A stretch of DNA of 64,000 bases, from assembly GCA_021234155.1 (NCBI GenBank), contig JAJEKV010000033.1:3699454-3763453 (forward strand). Reading direction: 5' to 3'. Under the pieces are notes generated by a model that was not told the origin of the DNA, made no database searches, and saw nothing but the letters and a program-made list of their open reading frames with translations. The DNA is from Isoetes taiwanensis (lineage: Eukaryota; Streptophyta; Lycopodiopsida; Isoetales; Isoetaceae). How positions within the stretch are numbered: position 1 is the stretch's first letter; each line of letters starts with the position of its first letter. Positions 1 to 11,175 of this stretch are shown one piece after another. A program made the position numbers and the translations under genes.

Positions 1-243
1 TCAGATTGTGGTGCTCCAGATTCTCTTGTTGCTCTGACTTTGTTAGCCGGATTTCTGTATCTGAGGCAAATCGTCTCACTATTTGTGCTCTGGCTTTTCT
101 AGCTGGAAGAGTTTGCTGCAGCAAATCACTTGGCAATGGGTGAGCTAATTGCTTGCTCACCATCTATGAAGAATCCATTACTGTTGCTGGAATTTGTTAA
201 GGATGTTGTTGCAGAAGTCTCGTGTTTGTTGTATGCAGATTGA
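1..243 (+). pseudogene. 3' end of an unidentified coding fragment
   Basis: Frame 1 is open from the window edge to a TGA at 241-243 except for one TAG at 100-102, so the segment reads as about 79 codons of plausible protein. The part after the internal stop (EEFAAANHLAMGELIACSP and onward) is helical and leucine-rich and ends VSCLLYAD. A GT at 58 and the AG at 101-102 could bracket a 40-50 base intron, but that is shorter than usual plant introns, so I prefer a nonsense mutation. I do not recognise the protein. It lies outside the candidate transposon that starts at 374. The composition is that of real coding sequence, but function is unknown and the 5' part is beyond the window. Confidence 0.35.
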
Positions 244-373
244 TACATAAGTCTTTATTTTGTTAGATTCAAACATCCATCCATCGTGACTGTAAGGCTG
301 AGTTTGAAGCAGTAGAATCTTGTTTGTAAATTCACATCTATTTGTTGCAGACTATTGAATTGATAGAGCACTA

Positions 374-399
374 GGGTGCAAAATCGGTCTTGGGTAGCA
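374..399 (+). repeat. Left terminal inverted repeat of the candidate 7.8-kb element
   Basis: Begins GGGTGCAAAATCG, preceded by ACTA. Pairs with the right end at 8,107-8,132, with one mismatch in the first 13 bases and looser similarity beyond. Confidence 0.4.
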
Positions 400-889
400 G
401 AAATCACCGTCCGGGACGCCGCTTACAAGTGCTTAAAATCGGTTGTGTTTTAAACACGGCGTCGCGTGATTAGTATTGGCATGTAGGGTGCTTGGCGGAT
501 CAAATGACAATTTGAGAGAATCATGAACATGTTTGGTGCGGAAACATGAATGCAGCCCGCCATATTCACGGATGGCGGGCTAACCCATCTTGAATTCAAG
601 CAAAATGGAGGGACTAATTGTTTCCAAGAATTGCACGAACAGAAATTCAACAATTTGCCCTCACCAATTCAAATAATACCATCAAAATCCGGGATAGATG
701 AAAAACCCAATTCCTCTCCCGTTCAATTCTGAGCCATTGATGCAGCAAGGAAGAGAGATCGAGAGGCAGAGATTATATGCAAAGAAGGTAGCAATGAAGA
801 AGAATTCCCCTTCTAAAGATTAAGCCTTCAAAGACGAATAAGAAATTGAGACCCAGTGGACATGAGAATAAGAGAAATTTCAGGAGAAA

Positions 890-3431
890 TTTATGAAGTA
901 TTCAACCAAATCAGTACAAATGTTGATGACAATGACAAAGGCCGCATCCTTGACAGGTCTTCTTTGGAGGGCAAAGGGATTTACCAATTGCTTCTATAAA
1001 GAAATCTAAGCGTTACTATGGCGAACAAATGGTGAAGAATTTGAAGGAAACAATGCAAGAACATAAGTTTGAGAGGAATTATGACATGCTTCGTGCAAAG
1101 GAAGTCCACCACGATAATGGCGGCCGGTACAAAATGGTGTCAAGCCATTGAATCAAGCGAAGTGGCGGTTGCTCGGCATCCCTTTAAAACAATTTCAAAT
1201 GCTTTTCAAAGAAGGGTGCAAGCTAACAAAGGGAAGGACCTTGGTCAATGTTCGGGAGGAGGAAGCGGATGGATAGCATGTTAGATCACAATAGAGAAGC
1301 TGTTATCAAGTTCTGACAGAAAAATACAAGAGTTTCTCCATACAAGAAAAGGCGTGAGAAGGATGTATGTATCGGCGAGGAATAAAGATGGAACATCCAA
1401 TTCACCTTCTTGAAGTCAGCCAAGTAAGTATTCATCCTATATTGTAGGGTTCATTATATGTAGCATTTATTTGGCATTCACACGATTTCCCTGCGAGTTG
1501 CAGTTCTACCTCGGGTTTAGAGAGGAGAATCCTCATATCAAAATTGCATTGCAGACTTTTGAGAGGTTGAAACCTAGTTTTGTAAGGAGGATCGTGAGAG
1601 GCATACATCTTTGTTGCATTTACCACTTGAAATTTGAATACATCATGCAAGGATTGAAATAAATTTGAAAAATGGGTGGAGTTCATGACAATTGCAACTG
1701 CCCTTTGTGAGATTTGTGGCCACGGCCCGAGAATGTGCAGCCAAGGAGCATACAATCAAGTGTACCCGGTGATTTATGGAGACAAGTGGTGCTTGACAAA
1801 GGTGATGATGAGGAGTGGTTTGATCATAAGCGCTTGATGTTGGCGTGTAAAAAATGTGGGTTGGATAGAATTAGAAAATGTCCACGAAAATGGATGGCAC
1901 GGGTTCGGTACTAGTTAATTGGAAGACATTTGAAAAGCAACACGTGGACCCGGGGCGAAATTGAGGGATCCAAGAAAGGCTTTGAGGTACAAACTTTTGT
2001 CTTGAGATTAGTCTGAAGGACCGAAGTCCCAAAAGAATTTCAAGAGGAAGTGAAGAAGGTAATATCAGATTTTGTTCCACACAATTACATAGCACATTGG
2101 CAGGCCAATCGGTTTTAAGCGATGTGTGTCATCATTTCGGAAAGATACAATTGTATCTCATTATTGACTTTGCAGAAAATTACAGACATCAAGATCGAGA
2201 ATGAGCCCCATCAATGCCGGCATACTGAGACCAAGTTTCTATACTTGTTCACATAACATATAGGCATGACAAAAGTGCTTTGATATTCACGTCTGTGTCT
2301 GTATTGAAGAAGACTGTCCAAAGAAGAGAAAAAAGAACGAAGGTTGGAGGCGGTCGAATAGACTCAACAACGGTAGGAAGATCATAAAAGAGACTCACTT
2401 TTACATTTCGATGATAAAGTGCATGACTCATTATTTGTGGAACATCGCCTACAAAAGCATGTTGCATGGCTTAAGGAACAGGAAATAGAGTATGAGAAGC
2501 ATTGGTTTTGGAGTGATGGCTGCTCATCACAATTCAAGTCGAAAACCTTTTTTTTTCTTAGGCGGTACTTCACAATCAATGACAAGGAAATAGTGTGGAA
2601 CTACTTTGCCCACTTGCTCATGGTAAAGGTGAACATGATGGTGCAGTCTTTGTTATCAAAAGGTCGCTAAGTAAGGAACAACTCAAACCCAATGGTGTGC
2701 AAACTGAGGCATGCTAAAGATATTGTAAAATTTACGTGTACATATTTCAAAGATCTACCGGTCGATGAAACAGATGAGATCAAAAAGATATTTTGGGAAA
2801 TTGAACCTCTTTGTTGTGGCAAACATGGAAGAATATGAAATTGAAACACTCAAAGGCACAAAGAAGATTCAACATGTCGAGACACATGTGGGGACTAGAC
2901 CAAACAGGCTTGCTCATAGATGCTGTCATGTTTCCATTTCGTTTTGCATGGATCATAATTGGGACTCTGCATCAATCTGGTAGATTTGGAAAGTGGGAGG
3001 TAAATGACTTAAAACCGAGGGAGTTGAGAAGAAAAAGGAGACTCTTGAACAAGCCAATAAATGGATCAGTAATTTGGTAGAGGTAGGTGACAATTTTTGC
3101 GAGTGAATCTTGAGGTAGACAATTAGGAGGGTGTGGACTTCTACATCCTCAAGTGCCTGAACCCAAATGCACACTTGAAGATTCATACAAAGATGGATGG
3201 GGGCAAAAATTTGGAGTGCATGAGGTTATCTTAAGTGGATTGTATTATCAATTCTTGGGTAATTTCAAGTATATGTTGCTCACTAAACAACCCGAAGCCT
3301 CCGTGCACAGCCATGTGGTAAGATATCCTAAAATTGATATGGAAAAAGTAGAAGGCATGACATATACAGAATTTCGGAGGAGACCCATGAAAAATTATGG
3401 CCAGTCTCCCAATAACAATGTAATTGTTTGA
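890..3431 (+). pseudogene. Decayed gene of the uncharacterised WSDG..SQFKSK transposon-like family
   Basis: Fragments in changing frames follow one another in the order expected for a single protein of about 800 residues. They are an N-terminal basic stretch with RAKEVHHDNGGRYKMV and KNTRVSPYKK near 1,070-1,350; a segment with REENPHIKIALQTFERLKP at about 1,500-1,575, followed by Cys and His residues; WSDGCSSQFKSKTFFFLRR at 2,506-2,565; a region around 2,660-2,800 reading KEQLKPNG then LRHAKDIVKF; and a C-terminal part TLEDSYKDGWGQKFGVHEV at 3,165-3,225 with a frameshift just before it. I know this arrangement from hypothetical proteins of animals and plants that occur in many genomic copies. 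I cannot name a Pfam family or prove that it is a transposase. Several stops and frameshifts make it non-functional. Confidence 0.5.
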
Positions 3432-4235
3432 CACTTAACGAAATTGATGTTATTCTTCTCAAGTGATTTGTTGTTCGGCACCCTAAGCATGTAAGCACAT
3501 ATTTTTATATATATTAACAATAGTGAGGATGCACAAGGGTGGTGTGCATGGACACGTACTTCGAATTGAAGATTGAATTGTTGTTTATAAGAATGTAGAT
3601 TTGTGACATTGGAATAAGGTTCAATTATTTATTTTGGTACCATCACTATCCCAACATTCTTGGCAAAATTATATTGTCAAGGCGTTTCCTTGATGTGACA
3701 TGTGTCAATTCGAGTAGTCATACGAAATATTGCAGCCGGTTCAAAATTAATTGTTCCGCTGAAAAATACGTGTTACGCGTTTATCTCGCCCGAGGACTGA
3801 CGCCTGTTTAATAAGAACTTTCTTAAGCGTAAGCGAAAGTCTAAGCTCACGCTCCGCCTACAAGCTCTCCGCCCAATTCATCCATGAAATTCCTCCTCAC
3901 TCAGCCAATCCTCCCAATCCTCCCAATCCTCCCTGGCGTAAGCATTCTGAAGCGAGCACATAGCGAGGAGCGGAGGTCAGCCACCTGGCGTTTAAGCTTG
4001 AGAAGAGGTTTTCCCTCCATATCTTCCCGGGCCTAGGAAGTGTTGTTGCCTCCCTACTGCTGCCTCCTCTCCTTCGCCCACTCATTAAGCTTCACTCCCA
4101 AACTTTGAGGAGTTGATTCGATTCCTCTTCTTTAAACTGATTCCTATGAGGAATCAGAAAATGAGAATCGGAAATGAATCGGCAGCAGGAATATTTTTTA
4201 GCCCGTATGGATTAAGCGTCAAATTTGGATAGGCT

Positions 4236-4324
4236 AAGAAGAAGAAGAGGAAGAGGAAGAGGAAGAGGAGGAAGAGGAAGAGGAAGAGGAAGAGGAAGAG
4301 GAAGAGGAAGAGGAAGAGGAAGAC
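4236..4324 (+). repeat. (GAAGAG)n acidic-coding microsatellite
   Basis: About 90 bases of nearly perfect GAAGAG/GAGGAA repeat, purine-only on the plus strand. If translated in one frame it gives a Glu run leading into DLEELRAFLK before an intron-like GT. It may be the end of an exon but there is no upstream gene to support that. Confidence 0.85.
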
Positions 4325-4486
4325 GAGGAAGCCGACTTGGAGGAGCTCAGGGCTTTCCTTAAAGGTACATGCAAATTTTCATTTGTTTTCTGTTTTCATT
4401 TTTTCGTTTGTTTAATCTTCGTTTGTTTAATTTTTTTTCTTTGTTTCATTTGTTGCAGATGGAGAATGAATGCGGAGCAAATGAAG

Positions 4487-4605
4487 ATGAAGAAGACACC
4501 CCTTGAAGAAGACACCCCTTGAAGAAGACACCCCCTTGAAGAAGACACCCCCCTTGATGAAGAAGACAACCCCTTTGAAGAAGACACCCCTGGAAGAAGA
4601 CACCG
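4487..4605 (+). repeat. Minisatellite of GAAGAAGACACCCCTT units
   Basis: Six or so tandem units of 16-22 bases, each GAAGAAGACACCCC followed by variable CTT. Unit length varies by the number of C residues, typical of replication slippage. It follows an intron-like acceptor (TTGCAG at about 4,454-4,459). Confidence 0.85.
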
Positions 4606-5299
4606 GGGGCCAAAATTTTGTAAAAATTTTGTAAAAATTTTGTACATTGGCCTAATGGCCTTTTTTTTATAAAAAATCTTGTTTACCATCAAACTTTGTT
4701 GTAACTTTGTTTCTTGTTTCATTGAGATCTCTTCTTCTTCATCTATGAAATGTTATTTTTGTCTATCTATCAAATTTATGAAGTTCAAATTCTGTGCGGT
4801 CCATTCAGACTCGCTTGAATGTAACGATTGCTCTAGCTCTTTCATTAGTTTCAAACACTAAGCACTTTAATCACTTTCAAAGATTGCGGTGAGTAAGCAA
4901 TCGAACACCACGGCACTTATGCAATAAATGCAGCTACCTTTAAAAAAGTTATATGGCTTAACAATAAGACCGCACCTTACCCGCATGACAAGTAAGCACA
5001 TGATGACATTAAGCAACTACATAAAAGTATCACATCCTTTGCAAGACAATAAGCGATTCCGCCATTAAGACTCAAACCATAGCACTTGGGGGCAATTTTT
5101 TTTTAAGCACTTGATAAGTTTTAAGCATCCCTTTCAACAAGATTGAAAGTATATATAAACAATATAGCAAAACTTATAGACAAGTCCGCATTGAACTACA
5201 TAAACAATATAGCAAAACATTCTTAAATTAAGATAAAGATGGTACATGAAAAGTGTAGGATTCCTTGGCCTAAATAAATGACAAACAAAGCCAATAATC

Positions 5300-6015
5300 A
5301 TGGAGAATGACAAGCGTCATCACCATAAACCTTCTCAATTCCTCCTTCACAAACCCGAGAATCAAGAATCGCTTTTCCGAAAAGTCTTTTCCAAGCATAG
5401 CTTCATAATCTTTCTATCCTGCCTTAGGCCAAGGCTTGTATCTATGTGTATTCTTCACCGGTGACTTCATTTCTTCCTCGGTCTTGGCCTCGCATTTCTT
5501 CTATCTTTGGGGTGAGTACTGGAAGCACTTCATCATGGACATCCATCTTGAATGCAGTACCCACGCAGAAATTTCCAGGGGGCTAAAGGTAAGACTTGTA
5601 CAATGAATCATCAAGAAGCAAAGTCTTACCCGAGAATCTTAGGTATGACTCATATATTTTCCCAAGTGGCTTCATCATGATTGGACAGCCAAGTTTGTTA
5701 GGGTGGTGAAAACTGGTCTGCACACATTTTTCCTGTCCCCATACAAATTCAAATCTGTCCCTCAAATCTGGACATAGTACTTGCAGCACATCTTCCACAT
5801 TGGAGAGTTGCATTGATGACCATATACCAACACAACACTTCTGAACAAAGTCTTCAAGAAGAACACCGCTTCGGTCTGAATATCACTTTCTTTTACGCTA
5901 GTGTATGTCATTGTCAATCCCCGCCTTCCAAGCGTATGTGTTCATTTGCACCAAATGTTTTTACCAACACACCATTTAAATCCAAGACAATGAGTTTATC
6001 TTTGGTGGCAAATCA
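5300..6015 (-). pseudogene. FCP1/NLI-interacting-factor type HAD phosphatase-like gene, decayed
   Basis: On the minus strand, 5,995 to 5,961 encodes KLIVLDLNGVLVKTF, the motif-1 region of FCP1/SCP1-type HAD phosphatases (first Asp kept, second position Asn). It is followed at a distance by a broken FRP..CWYMVIN stretch and then VLCPDLRDRFEFVWGQEKC and KLGCPIMMKPLGKIY, ending in LLLDDSLYKSYL at about 5,583-5,615, the motif-4 DD block. A stop then interrupts a frame that continues PPGNFCVGTAFK. The order and spacing match the catalytic domain of CTD-phosphatase-like proteins that act on phosphoserine substrates. The Asp-to-Asn change, the stops and the frameshifts indicate that it is not active. 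It lies opposite in strand to the WSDG gene inside the same candidate element. Confidence 0.6.
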
Positions 6016-6059
6016 ATATTTAGTACGCGTTGGAACATCCTGAATACCTACACAACAGG

Positions 6060-7990
6060 GAACTACTACATGAATAAATAGATGAAGATGAAAATGAAAA
6101 TGGGTTGAATGTGGAAACCTTTCCTCAGATCAACAGCAGGATTCTCTTCCCTATAACAGAATGAACTGGTAATCCTACAGTGAATGCAACAAAAGAAAAT
6201 CAATAATATTCAATGTTTTAATCAACACTAAGTTGTGGCCTTCTTGCCCAACAATGCCCATACCCCCTTTCGAGGGTTAGTAATGGCAGCAATCACTTGT
6301 TGAAGATCAGGCTCACCTGAAACTTGAGGGCCCGATTACGCATTTTCTTCGTAACACACGCCGATATGTGTGGTGTCATGATTGAGACGCTTCTGCATCT
6401 TTTGCATAGCTACTTCTTGTTCTCTTTCTTGTAGCCCTGAACAATTACTTTGCTATCCTCCGACTTACCCTCTTTGTTCTTACGCCCTTTGCTTTACGCA
6501 AATATTCACCAAAGTTGCCCTCATCCGATGGAATTACTCCCTCAACTTCCTTAGGTGCTTCAGTGTGTACAATCGGTTACGTTGTTTTTCCACAACTGGT
6601 GCTTTGGTTTACAATCTGGTCCGTGTTTACAACCGGTCTTTGTGTTTACGACTTCTTCTATAGCTTCTTGGGCTGACTTCTTGGGTGGTGGTGGTGGTTC
6701 TCCTTTGTTGCAATCAAATCATCCACAATTGATCAGTACTCCTATAGGACTTTGCGGTGTTGTGCATCTTCAAATGGCACCATTGTCCTTCTTTGAACCC
6801 CTCGGCGGTGAGACCTCAGTGCGGGATGGATTAACACATCCTTTTTGGTGTACTATTTGAAGCACCTAACAACATGGCCAAAACCTAGCTCGTCAAATAC
6901 ACCCTCGGCACCTTTCCGGGGCAACCATGAATACATTGTCCTCCTCTCAACAATGAACAACAAGCTATATGATACTCATGTTGGCAATTCGGTGCTAAAC
7001 TTAACTTTGTAAGCTTTAGTGAATTCAGGACCACATCTTAGAACATGTATAAAATGGATCTTCCACTAGCAACTTATCTCGTTATAATAGTAGAGATGCT
7101 AAATGTTGCGAGGAGTATCCATTTTCACTTCCACAAATTGTTTATGTAGAAATCACAAGTCTCATTCTTCTTGAGAACTTTTAACTCCTCCTCAAGTTTG
7201 AGTTCACGTTTGACACGCTCATTACAATGATGTAGGGTTCATTGCTTTTTGTACCTTGTTCTGTGCCAAGTTTCCATGCAGACAGTCTGCTCCAAATCTT
7301 TAATTTACGCCTCCAACTCACATGTTGGATTAAACTTGAACTCCTCTTTTTTGTAGCCAAATCATTTGTGGCCTGTCTTAAAACTTCACTCTTCCAACAT
7401 CATTTTCTAATTCAGAGGCCTTCTCATTGCCTTTCAGCTCACTTCCCTCTTTGCTTCCGTTCTTTGTGATAAGTAAAAACTGATTTTCCAATCTCATCTT
7501 GCATTCTCTAAGGTTTTATGTTTTCATCACATGCACCGACCTCATTTGATCCAAATTGCCACCTTTGGCTTTGCCTTCATTTCAGTTTTCCTAACATGTG
7601 CTACAACATCGCCTCTGTTTTACTTGTCTATTGTTGTGGTATCTTTGACATTGCCGCGTCAAATGCCCCAGTTTACTTTGTGTTCCTCGAGGTGCAAGTA
7701 TTGATCTAGTGCAATTTTTCAAGCGCCAAAAGCAAGGGCAGTTGCTTTCTTACTTCTTTGTTGTGACAATTCTTGTAGATTTTTCAGAGTGTTTCCAACT
7801 TCTCTTGAAGATGCTCCTTTGCACAAGTGCCATTTTATCTTTCCCTTTGTTCAACTTCTTTGTCCAAAACAATCCCAATCTCGATCCGTGACATTATTTT
7901 TCCAACCAAGCTTCTTCCTGGGTGGGGCTTCACCCCGAATTGCCTGAAACCTCGATGGTGTGAAAATCATCCGCGCTCCATGCCTCCATC
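6060..7990 (-). pseudogene. Upstream remnants of the FCP1-like gene, including a coiled coil
   Basis: No long frame is open, but short minus-strand frames are rich in Lys, Glu and Leu, for example NERVKRELKLEEELKVLKK near 7,160-7,215 and KEHLQEKLETL near 7,790. That would fit a coiled-coil region encoded upstream of the phosphatase-like domain. Between 6,240 and 7,000 the minus strand shows further codon-like but broken segments. The link to the FCP1-like domain is by position and strand only. Confidence 0.3.
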
Positions 7991-8106
7991 GTCAACAGTG
8001 AAACACTGATCTGAGTTTTCGCGCCCAGGGGAAAAGGAGGGAGAAGGGCGTGACGGGCTTCGACGTCCGCGAGTTTCAGCACTTAAAGTGCTTAACGCCA
8101 AAAGTT

Positions 8107-8132
8107 GTACCCCACTAGCGATTTTACACCCA
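8107..8132 (-). repeat. Right terminal inverted repeat of the candidate 7.8-kb element
   Basis: Ends CGATTTTACACCC, followed by ACTA; the partner of the left end at 374. Confidence 0.4.
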
Positions 8133-8209
8133 CTATTAGATGTTAAGGGGTTACTGCGGAAACTTTATTTGAAGTCGTGGTTGTAGTTTGATATAAAATT
8201 AACTAACTT

Positions 8210-8221
8210 TGGTGTCAGAGC
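8210..8221 (+). promoter_or_regulatory. Primer-binding site of Copia 1 (tRNA-iMet type)
   Basis: TGGTGTCAGAGC differs at one base from TGGTATCAGAGC, the usual plant Copia site complementary to initiator tRNA-Met. It sits just before the gag-like reading. Confidence 0.7.
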
Positions 8222-8249
8222 CATATAGGATTATGACCATTAGGATTGG

Positions 8250-9840
8250 AGCCACCTTGCTTAATGCAATAGAAGGTTATTCTGGTGGTTCCAGATTTCA
8301 AGTTTGGAAGGAGAAGGATTGATGGAGATTGTCCAACCTCTAGAAGGAAAGGATCCTCAAGGAGATACTTCAAAATTAGATAAATTGAAACTTGGTGAAT
8401 GTGAAAGCAAAACTAGCTGGTATTGTTTATGCTGATAATAAAAGTCGAGAAGCAAGGAAAATAATTGCATGCTTGAAGTCGGTTCCAATATATTGCCGCT
8501 AATATGAGGTATGAATCCCCAACAAATGTGGACCTATTTGATCAATAAATAACGAAAAAAATCATCATCCCAATTCGATGTGAGAGCTAAGAATGCTAAA
8601 AATATAGGAAAAGTAAAAAAACATCACGGATTTTTTCTCAAAGTTGGATAATATTTTGATGATCTAGATCTTTGTAGGAGCTTGGTTGAGTGATGAATTC
8701 AAGTTCTAGCAATCGCTTCGTGCTTTTTTCAAACTATGATATGTTGTCCACCTTGATCGGGACCACCACCAAAAAATTTGGACGATGTTAGAAAGGTTGG
8801 TTAAGACAGAACTCTAGCAAAAGAAAATAGTAAGTGAAGTAGAAGAGAGTTCTGACATTTTGTTTGGGGAAAACCTAAGGGAAAAGGTAAAAAACATTAT
8901 CTGAGGAAAAATATTGGTCCTTGTCAGCAATATTGCCATGAAATGGGACATTTAAAAGCAGATTGCCCAAAAATAAACAAAGAAATGACTTCTTATAATT
9001 GTGGTGGTATGGGGTATAACTTCACAACGTGTTCTAGCCCTAATAATTATAATAAAGGACGAGGGAGATGGAGTTCTGAAAGGGGGAGCCCTTCTTATAG
9101 GGGAAGGGAAAGCTCATTAAGGGGAAAAGAAATGAGAAGCGTTGGAGTGAATATAACACAAGAAGTCGTGAATGAACAAGATAAGCAAGAAGAAGATGAT
9201 CAAGAGGTAAAACTTGGTCGCTTTTATCAACATTTGATACATTTATAATTGATAGTGGAGCTCAACGATCGTAAAATCAATTTAAACATTTTCTGGGCGC
9301 AGATATGTGTGCTAGCAAAAATCCGAGCCAATGACTGAGGAATGGAGATTTGCAAAAGTTGGCAAAGAGCGAATGTTAAAATTGTTTGATTTGGTAGGAA
9401 ATAGAGTTGATATCTCCAATGTTTTGTGTGTTTTGAGGTTATATAAAAATCTTATATCCGTTGGTGCCAACTAGTTGATCTAGGCTACGAGTTAATGTGT
9501 TTCGAGGTTATATAAAAATCTTATATCCGGTGGTGCCAACTAGTTGATCTAGGCTTCACGAGTTAACATTTGGTAAAAAAATGTAAGGAGTTGCTTGATG
9601 GTAAACTAAAGTTTTTGCAAAGCGTGTTAGAAATCTCTTTCAATTTTCAGATGGTGTAATGCGCAAAGTATAAATATGTTGTCGGGCTCTTCACCCGAGT
9701 ATGGCACAGCGAGTTCACTTTGCTACACATATAAACAACATTAGGTGCATGATAAAGAAAGGGAATATTCATGGAGAAGATGATGCCACGGATGAAAAGT
9801 TTATTTGTTCGTGATGTATGTTAGGGAAGTTGATAAGACA
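8250..9840 (+). pseudogene. Copia 1 gag, protease and pre-integrase remnants
   Basis: Gag starts near 8,260 (LLNAIEGYSGGSRFQVWKEKD), the substrate-recognition style of Copia gag. At 8,926-9,040 a zinc knuckle CHEMGHLKADC is followed by a second, weaker one (CGGMGYNFTTC, Tyr in place of His). The retropepsin motif FIIDSGAQ is at about 9,238-9,262 in a different frame from the preceding open stretch. VLCVLRLYKNLISVGAN at 9,421-9,470 is the GAG-pre-integrase box. A 69-base tandem duplication follows. The segment ends with CMLGKLIR, the usual start of the integrase zinc region, exactly where unit A interrupts. Confidence 0.75.
9427..9566 (+). repeat. 69-base tandem duplication inside Copia 1
   Basis: Two nearly identical copies, each containing GAGGTTATATAAAAATCTTA and GCCAACTAGTTGATCTAGGC, lie end to end across the pre-integrase box. 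They duplicate the coding segment and leave the downstream frame broken. Confidence 0.85.
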
Positions 9841-9850
9841 CAAATTATTA

Positions 9851-10429
9851 ACATCAACATATAAAAAATTAAATCCCCAACATAACAACCATCACATAAC
9901 AACCATTGACATTAACAAATACAACACATAATTACTATTGACATTAATTAACACAACCATTGGGTCCAACACATTTTAAATTAAAAATCCCCCTTAAACC
10001 CCTTTGGTTTGGGTGCATATTCACGGGGGTGACTTGGCAACGAGTCGTTGGATAGGCATATTCACCCTTATTCCTTAATCTACAATCCGCACATTTAAAG
10101 TTCCTCGCTTGTGGGGTATGCAAGTACAAAATTTGCTATCTTGTATAACAAGATTCAAGAAAATACTATAAGATTCCAAGCGGGGAATACTATATGGTGT
10201 TGATTTTGTACGTGCAAAAATACAATTATGAGGGCTCGCTGCCCTCGTCACCCCCCGGTGAATATGCACCCAAACCAAAGGGGTTTAGGGGGATTTTAAT
10301 TTAAATGTGTTGGACCCAATGGTTGTGTTAATTAATGTCAATAGTAGTTATGTGTTGGTTGTTAATGTCAATGGTTGTTATGTGATGGTTGTTATGTGTT
10401 GGGGGATTTAATTTTTATATGTTGGATGT
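9851..10429. mobile_element. MITE A with inverted repeats of about 175 bp
   Basis: The element starts ACATCAACATAT and ends with GTTGGATGT. The two arms (9,851-10,025 and 10,258-10,429) are inverted copies containing GGTTTGGGTGCATATTCAC and TTAATGTCAATAGTAG words. TA flanks both ends. The 230-base loop between the arms has no coding sequence. A second copy is at 43,024-43,607. The long arms can fold the whole element into one hairpin. Confidence 0.8.
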
Positions 10430-10580
10430 TAATGGTTTGTGTTACAAAATTTTTAGAATTCAAACCAGAAGAAAACTAGAATTCATTTGAGGCTTTCATC
10501 ACCCCGTAGCTTTTGAATTTCATCACAATAAAACAAATAGATCATAAAGATAGAGCGGATTGATCCCATTATTCTCGAAG

Positions 10581-10817
10581 TCATAAAGTTTGCAACACCC
10601 ATACACAAACATTTTTTTCAACTGAATTTAACAGTGACCTTTGGCCTCCATGGATTCTTGTGGTGAGAAACCAAAGTGGGAAACTTTTCTGCTTGTTAGC
10701 ACAAGGATCTAGAAGCCTTGGAATTTGCTTAATAATTGCCACAAAATCTAAAAATGCATGGTAATTTTTTGCAAGCTTCATTCGAAATGAGCCATAAAAC
10801 AATATCCAATAGTGCAA
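10581..10817 (-). pseudogene. 78-codon open frame conserved in units A and B
   Basis: The frame MHYWILFYGSFRMKLAKNYH... ends VEKNVCVWVLQTL and is matched at 42,585-42,785, where a substitution and stop shorten it. It includes FPLWFLTTRIHGGQ. I do not recognise a family. Preservation in two diverged copies suggests a former exon, either from the element or captured by it. Confidence 0.3.
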
Positions 10818-11059
10818 TCCTGTATTAATCAGCTGGTAGGATGTGAAAGCCTACCAAACCCGGCCAAAAAATTGTTGTTTTAGCATAGATAACTTAACCA
10901 AACATATCCATATCATACACTATCAAAAAAGAGCTCGGAGAGAGCTTTTCCAAGCTAATAATAAAAATCATCTCAAACGAGGCTACGGATCAAAAGTTAT
11001 GATAAGAAATGTGTTGCGGTGAAAATGCAGCACTACATGCGCCCTTCAAGCCCTTCATG

Positions 11060-11175
11060 TGCCCATTATGCACCACACACACAAAAGAGGGCTTTTTGTG
11101 AGCCATTGGTTGTTGACCATTATGCACCACACGCAAAAAAGGGCTTTTTTTGTGAGCCATTGGTTGTTGACCATT
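11060..11175 (+). repeat. 57-base tandem duplication in unit A
   Basis: Two copies of a segment with CATTATGCACCACAC and GTGAGCCATTGGTTGTTGAC lie in tandem; unit B has the same pair (42,225-42,345), so the duplication predates the spread of the units. Confidence 0.8.

Larger units (their letters stand above)
3432..5299. other. Non-coding spacer with simple repeats
   Basis: No supportable gene. 3,440-3,780 is AT-rich; 3,780-4,130 is richer in GC and has short inverted words around AAGCGTAAGCG. Simple repeats at 4,236-4,324 and 4,487-4,605 are separated by a stretch with the form of a short intron (GTACAT near 4,363 to a pyrimidine-rich tract ending TTGCAG near 4,459). A repeated TTTTGTAAAAA word lies at 4,616-4,650. 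From 4,860 to 5,120 the word TAAGCAC or AAGCACTT recurs several times, echoing the AAGTGCTT near both ends of the candidate element. Confidence 0.5.
374..8132. mobile_element. Candidate old DNA transposon with two divergent decayed genes
   Basis: The left end reads GGGTGCAAAATCG at 374 and the right end, read inward on the minus strand, GGGTGTAAAATCG from 8,132. That is 12 of 13 matches, followed by further partial similarity (TGGGTAGCA against TGGGGTACA). Both ends also carry an AAGTGCT word shortly inside. The base runs directly outside are ACTA on both sides (370-373 and 8,133-8,136), which fits a 4-bp target-site duplication. Between the ends lie a decayed plus-strand gene (890-3,431) and a decayed minus-strand gene (5,300-6,015 with upstream remnants). 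What is seen is the short inverted ends and the ACTA repeat. That they bound a single element is inference. The superfamily is not assigned. Confidence 0.4.

Noticed and set aside
4337-4522. 61-codon frame with a hydrophobic stretch
   Set aside because: The hydrophobic part is a T-rich intron-like tract between GT and TTGCAG, not a membrane segment.
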